Below, in pieces: positions 25,831 to 34,635 of a stretch of 64,000 nucleotides of DNA (positions are counted from its first letter, which is position 1; every line of letters begins with the position of its first letter). The DNA is from Ischnura elegans. Taxonomy: Eukaryota; Arthropoda; Insecta; Odonata; Coenagrionidae. The stretch lies in contig NC_060248.1 of assembly GCF_921293095.1 (NCBI RefSeq), positions 134,118,972 to 134,182,971 on the forward strand, written 5' to 3'. A program made the position numbers and the translations under genes. The notes under the pieces are model-generated. The model ran no database searches. It had not been told where the DNA came from and saw only the letters and a program-made list of their open reading frames with translations.

Positions 25831-26744
25831 CTGTATTTGAGTAACAGTGTTGCAAAATATTCAGCCACTGTCACTTAATGATTGCTACAATGTAACTATT
25901 TTGGCCTCCCTTCCCACAACATACCACCTACTCAGTAGACTTAGTTCACTGAAATTAACTTACATTTGACTTTTAAAGCTTTTCATCCTCCTGGATCAGC
26001 AGGTAATTACTTTAATTGCTTTTACCCATTCAATTCTTCCCCTACCCTGTTACCCCTTACTATCCCCCCTCCCTCAACTCTCCCTGGTCCCCATCCAGCA
26101 TATTCATACTTTTGTTCCCAAAGCTGAAGGTGGTAGTGCCACCAAAAATTTAAATTCCGTGGTTTGAGTCTTTATTTTATCGTATGCCTTGTGCCTGACC
26201 TGGATGCTGATTGACTAATCGTTAATATTGGATACATTTTACATAAATTATATACAATTTATAAATCTGTACACAAGGTGTACTATACCATAAAATGTTT
26301 GCTTTTTCTTCAAATGATACATATAAGTATATAATCAGTTTACTATTCACTACCAGGGTTGAGATCAATTTATAAATAACTGATTATGTAGTTGTAGGCT
26401 GTACAAAGTGTTGTAGATGGGAGAATTTAAGACTACAGTTGCAAAACTCTCTCTGGACTTAATGACACATGATACTTGATATGTCAATTGAGAAAGGTTA
26501 TTCACTTGCAAATGCATTCTTGCATATTTTTATATTCTACACATATTGATATGCATGGTTTTTTAGTTCAATAGATGAAATAAATACTTTTTGTAAACAT
26601 AAGTGCATTAACTTCTTGCTATGTTATAATTCAGTATTTTTTTGCTGATACAAAATATTTCTAGTTATAAATCAATTTTTATTATTAATGTAAGGCAGAC
26701 CTACATAAATAAATAAAATTTTATGTGTAAAGTAATTGTTGTAG
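25831..26744. other. Non-satellite island, left part
   Basis: About 914 bp of non-repetitive AT-rich sequence with no convincing open frame. It includes a pyrimidine-rich stretch (about 26,030-26,100) and several AATAAA-like strings near 26,700. No domain, RNA gene or transposon terminus was recognised. It continues across the retrotransposon into 33,192-33,960. Confidence 0.7.
26741..26744. repeat. Target site duplication, left copy (GTAG)
   Basis: GTAG immediately precedes the first base of the left LTR (TGTAAGG) and recurs immediately after the last base of the right LTR (CTTACA). A 4-bp duplication fits Ty3/gypsy integration. Confidence 0.85.
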
Positions 26745-27123
26745 TGTAAGGTTCAGTATATCGATAGCATCAGGGAAAGGCAGGATTAGTTTAAAGGAAA
26801 AACTCCATTACTCAAGCAGGTTTATTGGGCACATCCGCACTCTACAGCCGCCAAACACACTCTCCGCTCTTCGTGGACGCAACTCCGATGGCCGGTCTCA
26901 TAGCACGCCTCTCCGCGTGATATCTGTATTTCTCATTCGCGGCCACCCAAGAGGCTGCCTTCTGCTGACGCTGCACGGTTCTCACGCCTAAGGAGATGTG
27001 GAGTGGGGTGCGTGACAGGAAGAGTGATAAGACGAGAAGCAAACCGCCAATGCAGCGGCACGTGGGTGGTGGGTGGCGAGAGGTGGAAAAAGGAGGTCAC
27101 GTCCCATCTTCGTGATACTTACA
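26745..27123 (-). repeat. Left LTR (3' LTR of the element)
   Basis: 379 bp, bounded by the inverted hexamer TGTAAG...CTTACA. Base-by-base reading shows no difference from the right LTR at 32,809-33,187 (constant offset 6064). In this position it supplies the 3' end and polyadenylation of the transcript. The 66-residue open frame inside it is present in both copies and is not regarded as a gene. Confidence 0.95.
26821..26826 (-). promoter_or_regulatory. Polyadenylation signal AATAAA in 3' LTR
   Basis: The plus strand reads TTTATT, giving AATAAA in the element's orientation (context CCCAATAAACCTGC). Its position toward the distal end of the LTR fits the R-region polyadenylation signal. The same hexamer is at 32,885-32,890 in the 5' LTR. 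Confidence 0.65.
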
Positions 27124-27139
27124 TCATCCTCCCTCCAAA
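27124..27139 (-). promoter_or_regulatory. Polypurine tract (PPT)
   Basis: Directly internal to the 3' LTR the minus strand reads GGAGGGAGGATGA just before TGTAAG. A purine run adjoining the 3' LTR is where plus-strand DNA synthesis is primed during reverse transcription of LTR elements. The purine run is broken by one T two bases before the LTR. Confidence 0.75.
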
Positions 27140-27748
27140 CAAAATTTAATCCCCCGATTAAATGGGGATGGCCGGGAACTGAAAAATGGTTAATAAGTGA
27201 CACTACATACCAAAGAACCAAAAACATCCAAGCAATTGGGATTACCCATACGATACAAAGGAAAAAAATTAACACTCAAAAATGGTAAATCATGTCCCCA
27301 AAATAAAAGAAAAAACATAGCATTCAAGGAATAATGTTCACAAAAAAATTAATTCTGAGAGATAATAAAAAATAAACATTATCAAAACCATCGTGGAATA
27401 ATAATTACACTTCTACCATTACACAAATCAACAAACTCAGTACATCAACAATAAAAGCACAAACCAAACTATGAAAGTACAATTCAAACGCCCCCGTGAA
27501 AGAAAGAATAGGAAAGAAAACAAATTATTCAAAGCTTTCACGCGTCTTTCTCCTTCTCACTTCACTTCTCCTCACTTTCATTTACTCTACGCGATACACA
27601 ATAAAAATTTCGTCACTTTTCTCAGGATCTCTGATAGCCATGAAAAAGCTCTTCGGGGCAAGGGGGTTGGGAAGGGCAAACGGTTTTATTTTAAATCATT
27701 CACACACTCTGAACATTTCACGCTACGGGACAAACACTGGCCCTTGAA
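27140..27748 (-). other. 3' non-coding region of the retrotransposon
   Basis: About 609 bp between the pol stop and the polypurine tract. Plus-strand frames at 27,471-27,779 are antisense to the element and show no recognisable domain. No env-like frame, signal peptide or membrane segment was seen. The region is A-rich on the plus strand. Confidence 0.7.
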
Positions 27749-30700
27749 TTACTTTTCTCGTCTCGGCCGTAAGTCGTAGACACGGGTACCACTCACACCC
27801 ACTGGGACCTCGTCGGGGGGGGCAGGGGAGGGTAAGGGCGTCTTCTCGTCAATGACGTCTTCTCCAGCTGGCGGCGAGACGTCCTGCCGTCGCGGTCGAG
27901 GGCGGAGATGATATGGGGGTCTCCGCGGAAGTGCCGGCGTGTCGACCTTCGCAGGAATGCAGCCTATCTCACGCTCACCGCCCAGATGATGCCGCACTGT
28001 TTGTTGACACTCTTCTTCGCCGGCCGCCGAGTTAACACTCGATTCTTCGTTACACTCCGTATTCAAGTCTGGGCTTGATGCTTCCTCTCGAGAGACAGTG
28101 GACTCAGGGGGGGAAACTTGAGGGATTTCACCAACACTAGGGGTGGGGGAGTGCTCACTTTGGGAAGGGGGGGCTTCAATTCGCGTATTCGGCGATTCTT
28201 GAGGACATGTGGAATTAGTCATATAAGGTAAATTTTTCCTTGGTCTTCCCCTCCCCCTTCTAAACACCTCAGGGCGGAAAATACAGTCAGCTTCTCGCTT
28301 TTGTTTTTTGCACGCTCGATCAGCACACGCAAACGGAATTTCGCCAATGCATTCCTCCCATTCACTATCGGATACGGCCTTTCTCGGTCTGCCACGCCGT
28401 CTTTCTCCGTGGGGTGGGGGAGGAATCGAAAGATGACTAGGGTGGGGTTTCACTCGATCCTTATGTACGATCACAGTCCTATGCTGAAGCTGCAATTTTA
28501 AATTGGAGGGGGAAAGTACTTCTATCACCCTATACGGTCCTTTCCAGGGGCTGTGAAACTTTCGCACTTTGCCCGGTTTAAGAACTGGGTCCGTCAAGTA
28601 CACATACTCACCCGCGACATAATTTCTCCCCCTTTTAGTGTTTTTTAATCCTTTAGCTTGTTCCTCATGGGCTCTGCGATTATTCCGTTTACAATCTTTC
28701 CAAATCACTTGCAGTCTATTTTGTAGCTGGGACACAAAATCGTCCACGGAAACAGGGGCGTTTTTCACGCACTCAAAGGGGGTCTTTAGTCTTTCCCCGA
28801 ATATCACTTCATGAGGGGAACGACGTACGCTTCTATGCCAGCTTGAATTGTATGCACAGACTGCATAACCTACCCACAAATCCCAGTCATTGTTTTTGCA
28901 ATTAACATAGTGGGAGATGATCTGAGCTATTGTACGGTGTACTCTCTCGACCCTGCCGTTACATTGGGGGTGGAATGGGGAGGTTTGTAACTTCTCTATG
29001 CCCAACAACCGACACACATTCTGGAAGAGTTCCGAGGTAAAATTACTACCCTGATCGGAAAGTATTTTTTCCGGGACACCGAACTTAAGTATCCAATCGC
29101 GCACCAGAGTAACGGACACAGATTCCGCGGTTTGATCCCCCAAGGGCGCCATCACCAAATACCGTGAAAAATGATCTATGATGGATAATACGTAACGATT
29201 TCCGCGTTCCGTTTTTGGGAGCGGCCCCACGATGTCTAGTGCAATGAATTGGAATGGTCGGTTCGCCTCCGGCAGCGGCTGCAATGGCGCCTTTGTCTTC
29301 CCATATGGCGACCTACGTAGACATGACACGCACCCCCTGACGTAATCAGTACAGTCTTTCTTCCATCCCGGCCACCAATACTGACCGCCCACGCGATACT
29401 TCGTGGAATTTACACCCATGTGCCCAGCGAGCCTATGGTCATGACACTGCGTTAGTATTTGCCTCCTCAAACCAGCAGGAACAACTACTTTGTGCACCCC
29501 TTCCTCAATTCGACACAGCAAGCCATCCGCAAATTCAAACTTATTCTTCCCGATCCATTCGATGCACTCTGCGTCTGCTTCTTGCGCCTCCTTTAGATTC
29601 AGTTCCTCCTCTGCAGCGACTTTTCTTACCTTGCGGCTCAACCCATCGGCATTCCCATGCAATTTCCCCGGCTTATGACACACCTCGTAATCGTATTCCG
29701 ACAATTTTAATGTCCAACGAATCAACCGGCTATTAGGATCCTTCAGACTAAATAACCATTTAAGAGCCGCATGATCAGTGATAATGTTAAATTTTCGCCC
29801 ATATAAGTAACACCTGAAATACCCTACGGCCCAAACGACGGCGAGTAATTCTCGTTCAGTGGCAGAATAATTTTGCTCCGCTTGATTAAGCCTACGAGAT
29901 GCAAAGGCGACGGGATGTTCTTCTCCACCAATCTCTTGTGATAACACGGCGCCGAGGGCGTGATTACTAGCATCGGTAGACAACGTGAACGGTTTCCGAA
30001 AATCAGGATATGCCAGCACAGGGGTGGAAGTTAGAGAGTATTTCAATTGACTCAAAGCAGCCTCGCATTCAGCGTCCCACTCGAATGCCCTCCCCTTTTT
30101 AAGAAGATTTGTGAGCGGCTTTGCAATCGACGCGAATCCCTTTACAAATCGCCGATAGTAGTTAGCCAGGCCGAGAAATGACTGCAGCTCTCGGACGTTC
30201 GTAGGTGTTGGAAAATCTCGCACCGCTTGAATTTTTTCTGATTCCGGTCGCACCCCTTCACCACTTATCACATGACCCAAATACTTCACGCTGCTTTCCG
30301 CAAAATTGCATTTCTCTATTTTTAACGACAACCCAGCGTCACTTAGCCGCTGGAAAACAGAGCGTAACCGGACAACATGATCATCCACCGTGTCACTGAA
30401 TACGATAATATCGTCTAAATAGACGAGACAACGTTCCGGCTTAAGGCCTCTAAGTACGCCGTCCATCATCCGCTGAAAACTTCCCGGCGCGTTCCTAAGG
30501 CCGAAGGGCATGCGTTTATACTCATACAGGCCACTATCGACAATAAACGCGGTTTTCTCCTGCGAGTCTTTAGCCATGGGTATCTGGTGATAACCACTCG
30601 TCATATCCAAAGTAGTGAAATAGCGACACCCCCCTAAATAATCCAAAGTTTCTACTATGTTAGGTAGCGGGTACACGTCAGGAATTGTGACAGCATTAAG

Positions 30701-31900
30701 TGCCCTAAAGTCTACACAAAAACGGTACGCCGGCTTTCCATCGGTAGACTTTTTTGGAACAATAACAATTGGGCTCGCCCAAGGACTGGAACTAGGGGAT
30801 ATTACCCCAGTTTTTAACTGCTCTTGGACGAATTGTTCAACCAAGGGCTTCTGGTGAAAAGGAATCCGATACGGACGTCGGTATATTGGACGAGCGTCAC
30901 CAGTAGGAATATGATGTTCGACGAGATTAGTAACAGGGATGGATTCCTTTTCACTAAATAGTCCCCGAAAACTTTCTATTAGTTCCTGAAGAGGTTTCCT
31001 TTCCGACTCTGATAGGTGTGCAAGTTTTTCCGTGAGATCCCACCCCGACTTGTCCTTCTCCGCGCGTCTAATTGCTCTTTCCGAAACTTCACTAATTTCC
31101 ACACCGTTTGCCGCGGCAATCGTCGTACCTCGACGTATTCTAATTCCCTCGTCACTCCAATTAGACATCATTACTATTACCCGGTTTTCCTCATCCACCC
31201 TACTCAGGGTCCGGGCAACGGCGCACCCTTCCACTTCGATCAATCTGGGTTCTATCACAACCATTTCTGCGCCCCCTACCGCCGCGCGTGGTACAGTCAC
31301 TAGAAACCTTTTTTCCGACCGCGGCGGTATGTACTCCTCATCTGAAAGAATTACCGCATGGCCCTTGTCCGTAGTGATCCGGAACGCACTAAATGTCTTT
31401 TTCGAACGATCATTCTCTACCCCATCAGCCCCGTGCAGCGGAATTACACGCCCGTCTAGTTTCATTGCCCTTTCTGGAAGGTTGATTACACATCCGTATT
31501 TACATAGAAAATCTAACCCCAAAATCCCTTCAAAACCGCCCAATGTTTCAACTACTTGCACATTGATTGGATAAACATAACCGCCTATTTCTAAAGACAC
31601 CGGCTTCTCACCATAACTTTTCAGCACCCGCCCCGCGACGCCTCGGATGCGATATTGTGACGGCTTCATCCCGCTCCCTCTACACGATCCCCGCACTAAT
31701 AATGACACTTGGGCCCCAGTGTCTAACAGAAACGAGCACATTTTCCCTTCAACCACCGCTCGCACGACTAAGTCCTTCACTCCCGCACTCACCTGGACGG
31801 CTGGAATCAGCACTTCCTTTACCAGGGGTCGGCGCCGGCGGGACGGTCGACCCCTTTGCCGTTTAAATTGGCCGCCCGGCTCGATGACCCCTTCCTGCAC
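27749..31900 (-). CDS. pol: Retrotransposon Pol polyprotein (PR-RT-RNaseH-IN)
   Basis: Open frame of 1383 codons, processed in this family into the enzymes that copy and integrate the element. Numbering from the first ATG: protease LLDTGA at 58-63; reverse transcriptase with CVDFRALN (D397), LDMTSGYHQI (D432) and YLDD (494-497); RNase H with STDAS (D643), TERE (682-685), ITDH (D709) and NADGLS (D752); integrase zinc-binding H822/H827 and C857/C860; catalytic D889, D949 and E985 (D,D-35-E spacing); GPY motif at 1121-1123. A tail of about 220 residues follows, with AT-hook-like RGRPRK at 1169-1174 and 1217-1222 and LRPR repeats near the end. All catalytic residues expected are present. Pol lies in the -1 frame relative to gag and overlaps its end, so real Pol probably begins by frameshift at 31,861-31,867; the nominal ATG at 31,900 is probably not used. 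RGRP at 16-19 just after the shift point is another basic patch. Confidence 0.96.
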   Translation of the reverse strand: MQEGVIEPGGQFKRQRGRPSRRRRPLVKEVLIPAVQVSAGVKDLVVRAVVEGKMCSFLLDTGAQVSLLVRGSCRGSGMKPSQYRIRGVAGRVLKSYGEKPVSLEIGGYVYPINVQVVETLGGFEGILGLDFLCKYGCVINLPERAMKLDGRVIPLHGADGVENDRSKKTFSAFRITTDKGHAVILSDEEYIPPRSEKRFLVTVPRAAVGGAEMVVIEPRLIEVEGCAVARTLSRVDEENRVIVMMSNWSDEGIRIRRGTTIAAANGVEISEVSERAIRRAEKDKSGWDLTEKLAHLSESERKPLQELIESFRGLFSEKESIPVTNLVEHHIPTGDARPIYRRPYRIPFHQKPLVEQFVQEQLKTGVISPSSSPWASPIVIVPKKSTDGKPAYRFCVDFRALNAVTIPDVYPLPNIVETLDYLGGCRYFTTLDMTSGYHQIPMAKDSQEKTAFIVDSGLYEYKRMPFGLRNAPGSFQRMMDGVLRGLKPERCLVYLDDIIVFSDTVDDHVVRLRSVFQRLSDAGLSLKIEKCNFAESSVKYLGHVISGEGVRPESEKIQAVRDFPTPTNVRELQSFLGLANYYRRFVKGFASIAKPLTNLLKKGRAFEWDAECEAALSQLKYSLTSTPVLAYPDFRKPFTLSTDASNHALGAVLSQEIGGEEHPVAFASRRLNQAEQNYSATERELLAVVWAVGYFRCYLYGRKFNIITDHAALKWLFSLKDPNSRLIRWTLKLSEYDYEVCHKPGKLHGNADGLSRKVRKVAAEEELNLKEAQEADAECIEWIGKNKFEFADGLLCRIEEGVHKVVVPAGLRRQILTQCHDHRLAGHMGVNSTKYRVGGQYWWPGWKKDCTDYVRGCVSCLRRSPYGKTKAPLQPLPEANRPFQFIALDIVGPLPKTERGNRYVLSIIDHFSRYLVMAPLGDQTAESVSVTLVRDWILKFGVPEKILSDQGSNFTSELFQNVCRLLGIEKLQTSPFHPQCNGRVERVHRTIAQIISHYVNCKNNDWDLWVGYAVCAYNSSWHRSVRRSPHEVIFGERLKTPFECVKNAPVSVDDFVSQLQNRLQVIWKDCKRNNRRAHEEQAKGLKNTKRGRNYVAGEYVYLTDPVLKPGKVRKFHSPWKGPYRVIEVLSPSNLKLQLQHRTVIVHKDRVKPHPSHLSIPPPPHGERRRGRPRKAVSDSEWEECIGEIPFACADRACKKQKREADCIFRPEVFRRGRGRPRKNLPYMTNSTCPQESPNTRIEAPPSQSEHSPTPSVGEIPQVSPPESTVSREEASSPDLNTECNEESSVNSAAGEEECQQTVRHHLGGEREIGCIPAKVDTPALPRRPPYHLRPRPRRQDVSPPAGEDVIDEKTPLPSPAPPDEVPVGVSGTRVYDLRPRREK

Positions 31901-32745
31901 TCACGAGCAAAATGGCCCTCCACGCCGCAGCTGTAGCACTTCCCACGGCGTTGGCTGCGACACTCACGGGCGAAATGGCCAGTGCGCCCGCAATTGTAGC
32001 ACTCACGAGCCGTCACCTGGAACGCTCGACGACTGGGCGATGGATTACGCGGCGTCCTCTCAGCCTCCCGGATTCTCACTGCCGTCGCGACGGCGGCGTC
32101 GAAACTCTCGGGCATAGCGAGTCGGCATAGCCTGCCCAATTCGCCCGAAAGGCCTCTCAAGAAGGCATCCAAGGCTCGCTGATCAGCCTCGTATCTCATT
32201 GCCTCCATCCGCTCCGGAGTTCCGCCAATTTCCGCCGTCCGCGCGTTGATCCGCCTGACTCGATCCGCGAACACTTCGATGTCCTCCTTCGGCTCCATGT
32301 GAATGACTGTTAGGAGCTCTCGGTAGAAACGAGCGGTCTTTTTCGAGTGATAGCGGTCGAGAATGATGTTCTTCCATGCCGAGTAAGTGGCCGCCGTCTT
32401 ACATTCTAGTCTCGTGCGCTCGTACACCGCGGCTTCCCCACCCAGACGTAGCCGCGCGGCGGCGAGCGTTTCCCCATCGCTCCATCCGCTCAGGGACGCC
32501 ACCTGCTGGACTCGCTCGAGGTAGGCACCGACGTCATCGCCGGGGCGACCATGGAAGGGTTCTATGGAATTTAGGAGGGTGAATTTTGCACTCGCGGGTG
32601 AAGCGACCTCCTGCCCTTCTCCCCTGGCGACGACGGCTCTCAAACGCTCGTTCTCAGCACCCAGCTGCTCAAGTTTGTCTGAAAAGTCGTCGATCACCCG
32701 TTGGAGGTCCACCTCTTGCCCGCCAAAACTAACCCGACTCGCCAT
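31819..32745 (-). CDS. gag: Retrotransposon Gag (capsid-nucleocapsid)
   Basis: 308 codons encoding the structural protein that packages element RNA into virus-like particles. Residues 17-39 are rich in charged and leucine residues and could form a coiled coil. The central part (about 55-230) is the capsid-like retrotransposon gag region, with YSAWKNIILDRY and FYRELL. Two CCHC zinc knuckles follow: C249-C252-H257-C262 and C270-C273-H278-C283, each ending GHFAREC, typical of nucleocapsid RNA binding. The start ATG lies 63 bp inside the 5' LTR, a short leader. The last codons overlap pol and contain a -1 frameshift site. The stop TAA is at 31,819-31,821. No breaks seen. Confidence 0.94.
   Translation of the reverse strand: MASRVSFGGQEVDLQRVIDDFSDKLEQLGAENERLRAVVARGEGQEVASPASAKFTLLNSIEPFHGRPGDDVGAYLERVQQVASLSGWSDGETLAAARLRLGGEAAVYERTRLECKTAATYSAWKNIILDRYHSKKTARFYRELLTVIHMEPKEDIEVFADRVRRINARTAEIGGTPERMEAMRYEADQRALDAFLRGLSGELGRLCRLAMPESFDAAVATAVRIREAERTPRNPSPSRRAFQVTARECYNCGRTGHFARECRSQRRGKCYSCGVEGHFARECRKGSSSRAANLNGKGVDRPAGADPW
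31825..31854 (-). promoter_or_regulatory. Predicted frameshift-stimulating stem-loop
   Basis: In the element's orientation GGGGTCG (31,848-31,854) can pair perfectly with CGACCCC (31,825-31,831), leaving a 16-nt GC-rich loop. It begins 6 nt after the slippery heptamer, within the usual spacing for -1 frameshift stimulators. The loop could add a pseudoknot, but this was not computed. Confidence 0.7.
31861..31867 (-). promoter_or_regulatory. -1 ribosomal frameshift slippery site TTTAAAC
   Basis: Read on the minus strand, the gag codons are AAT TTA AAC, so the heptamer T TTA AAC is in the canonical X XXY YYZ register. Slipping back one base moves ribosomes into the pol frame, which is open on both sides of the site. 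Gag terminates 40 nt further on. Confidence 0.85.
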
Positions 32746-32788
32746 CTCGCCTTAGGTCGTCTCGTGTACTGCCCCGTGATACATATCG

Positions 32789-32806
32789 ATCCCACTTCGG
32801 ACACCA
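32789..32806 (-). promoter_or_regulatory. tRNA primer binding site (PBS)
   Basis: Two bases inside the 5' LTR the minus strand reads TGGTGTCCGAAGTGGGAT. TGG complements the CCA end of a tRNA, and the rest is one base away from the complement of a tRNA-Leu 3' end as I remember it (TGTCAGAAGTGGGAT). The identity of the primer is therefore tentative; the location is secure. Confidence 0.75.
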
Positions 32807-32808
32807 GA

Positions 32809-33187
32809 TGTAAGGTTCAGTATATCGATAGCATCAGGGAAAGGCAGGATTAGTTTAAAGGAAAAACTCCATTACTCAAGCAGGTTTATTGGGCACATCC
32901 GCACTCTACAGCCGCCAAACACACTCTCCGCTCTTCGTGGACGCAACTCCGATGGCCGGTCTCATAGCACGCCTCTCCGCGTGATATCTGTATTTCTCAT
33001 TCGCGGCCACCCAAGAGGCTGCCTTCTGCTGACGCTGCACGGTTCTCACGCCTAAGGAGATGTGGAGTGGGGTGCGTGACAGGAAGAGTGATAAGACGAG
33101 AAGCAAACCGCCAATGCAGCGGCACGTGGGTGGTGGGTGGCGAGAGGTGGAAAAAGGAGGTCACGTCCCATCTTCGTGATACTTACA
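32809..33187 (-). repeat. Right LTR (5' LTR of the element, promoter copy)
   Basis: 379 bp, identical to the left LTR as read, with the same TGTAAG...CTTACA ends. In this position it should drive leftward transcription into gag. No convincing TATA box was seen in it, so the promoter type is undetermined. AATAAA is at 32,885-32,890. Confidence 0.95.
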
Positions 33188-33191
33188 GTAG
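33188..33191. repeat. Target site duplication, right copy (GTAG)
   Basis: GTAG directly follows the last base of the right LTR and matches 26,741-26,744. Confidence 0.85.
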
Positions 33192-33960
33192 ATAAAAATT
33201 ATTGCTAATTTAATTATTTAATCAAGCCCTTGTTTGCTCACTTGCACTGCACGAGCGCATGAAACGGTAGCGTTTTTTTCTGAAATTCACTGCTCCACTA
33301 CTCTAAATGTAGTAGAGTCTCAGTCATAATATTATTTGGAGATGTTTTTATGTGTCTAAATAACATTATGTAAAATTTTTGCTTGTTTTCACTCAGTCCC
33401 TTTTTAGATATTGACCTGCGAAAATTGACGTTAAAAGGTTTTCAGCCATTTTTGATAACCCGTATTAAAAAAAGGAGTGCATTCTCAGAACTAAAACTTA
33501 TGCTGCAAATAGTTATTTAAGTATTTAACACAGAAATAAAATTTGATTAGTGAGTCTCATTTCCTTCATAAAAATTTTAGGTCTTAAAAAGTTAATATTG
33601 ACTAATTTTTCCCGAGTTTTTGCAGAAAGAGTTTGACTGACTCTCTTTCATGATAGATAAATTAAAACAATGAATTCCGATAGCTCATTTCATGCTAAAC
33701 TCACTGGTTTTTGAATTATTCTGATATCTTTTAAAATAGCTTCGAAATTTAACTTTATGCAAACCACGTTTTTCATCAAGATTTGCCCAGCCGCCCTTTT
33801 AAAAATGGCTGCCAAAAAAAAAATATAGCTTCTAAATTTTTTTCAAATAGTGTTTTGTGACTGTCTACCCATAGGGAACTCATGATTAAAAAATCAAGAA
33901 AATTAAAAATGTTGAGCAACAAATTTTATTTATATTGGGTGATTTGAAATGGATTGACCC
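33192..33960. other. Non-satellite island, right part
   Basis: About 769 bp of unique AT-rich sequence continuing the left island. No open frame, RNA gene or repeat family was recognised. It ends near TTGACCCAATATTAAAAAAG, where 67-bp satellite resumes in the middle of a B-array equivalent. Its ends and those of the left island show no terminal inverted repeats that I could find. Confidence 0.7.
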
Positions 33961-34517
33961 AATATTAAAAAAGTGAGTTTTACATGTTTTTTTTGCTACA
34001 ATTGCGAAATCAGCACTCGCAAAGCAAAACTTAAAAAGTGAGATTGATCTGAATATTCTTGTTACCAAAACGAACGTTTACTCGAAATGAAAAATTAAAT
34101 AATTGAGTTCGATAAAGTTTTTATGTTTGAAACACGAGTTCACCTCACGCAATGACAAATAAAAAATTAATTTTATATAAGTATTCTTGCTAAACACTCG
34201 AATTTGCACACAAAATGAAAAAATTAAAAATGTGAGTTTGATATGAAGATTCTTGTTATAAACACGAATTCACCACGCGAAATGTAAAAATTAAAAGGTT
34301 TGTTTGATATGAAGTCTTGTCACAAACACGAGTTAACAACTCGAATTGAAAATATTAAAAAAGTGAGTTTGATATGAATATTCTTATTACAAACGCTAAT
34401 ATTCACTCGAAATGAAAAAATAAAATATATGAGTTTGATATGAATATTCTTGATCCAAATACGATTTCCCAACTCGAAATGAAAAAATTAAAAAAGTGAG
34501 TGTGATATTAATATAAT
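33961..34517 (-). repeat. 67-bp satellite array B8, truncated
   Basis: Corresponds to about the last 560 bp of B2 (from GAGTTTTACATG near 6284 to the junction). Together with B7 it forms one B array interrupted by the island, but about 460 bp of the normal array is missing between them. Confidence 0.9.
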
Positions 34518-34635
34518 GGGTTGGGTTGGGTAGGTTGGATATCGATGATAAATTTCATTTCTAATGCTTTAAGAGCTCAAAATATTCTACGATCTGTTGT
34601 CCCTTTGCGCGGTCACTGAAGGACATGAACAAAAG
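34518..34635 (+). repeat. B-to-A junction J7
   Basis: J1/J2-type junction (GGGTA variant and CTTTGCGCGGTCACTGAAGG), not the J4 type found just upstream of the island. Confidence 0.85.

Larger units (their letters stand above)
26745..33187 (-). mobile_element. Complete Ty3/gypsy-type LTR retrotransposon
   Basis: A 6443-bp element transcribed leftwards. Order in its own orientation: 5' LTR (32,809-33,187), primer binding site, gag, pol (protease, reverse transcriptase, RNase H, integrase), polypurine tract, 3' LTR (26,745-27,123). Integrase downstream of RNase H places it with Ty3/gypsy (Metaviridae) rather than Ty1/copia. There is no envelope-like gene: about 610 bp between pol and the 3' LTR lack a plausible frame. 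The LTRs read as identical, the frames are open and a target duplication is present, so it looks young and possibly active. It sits in a non-satellite island, not in a satellite monomer. I cannot assign a named clade. Confidence 0.95.

Noticed and set aside
25831-26744. Host gene exon or RNA gene in the unique island
   Set aside because: No open frame with splice-compatible structure, no tRNA-like fold and no conserved motif was seen. Strings resembling AATAAA are expected by chance in AT-rich DNA.
26842-27288. Open frames in and beside the left LTR (66, 95 and 71 codons)
   Set aside because: They are within the LTR and the polypurine-tract region, the 66-codon one is duplicated in the other LTR, and none has a known domain or coding-like features.
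27137-27748. Possible envelope gene downstream of pol
   Set aside because: No minus-strand frame of useful length, no signal peptide and no membrane segment.
28301-32755. Plus-strand frames across gag and pol (for example 180 codons at 31,032 and 156 at 31,647)
   Set aside because: They are antisense shadows of the gag and pol frames.
25831-33960. Island as a DNA transposon carrying the retrotransposon
   Set aside because: No terminal inverted repeats or target duplication at the island borders, and part of the host B array is missing.
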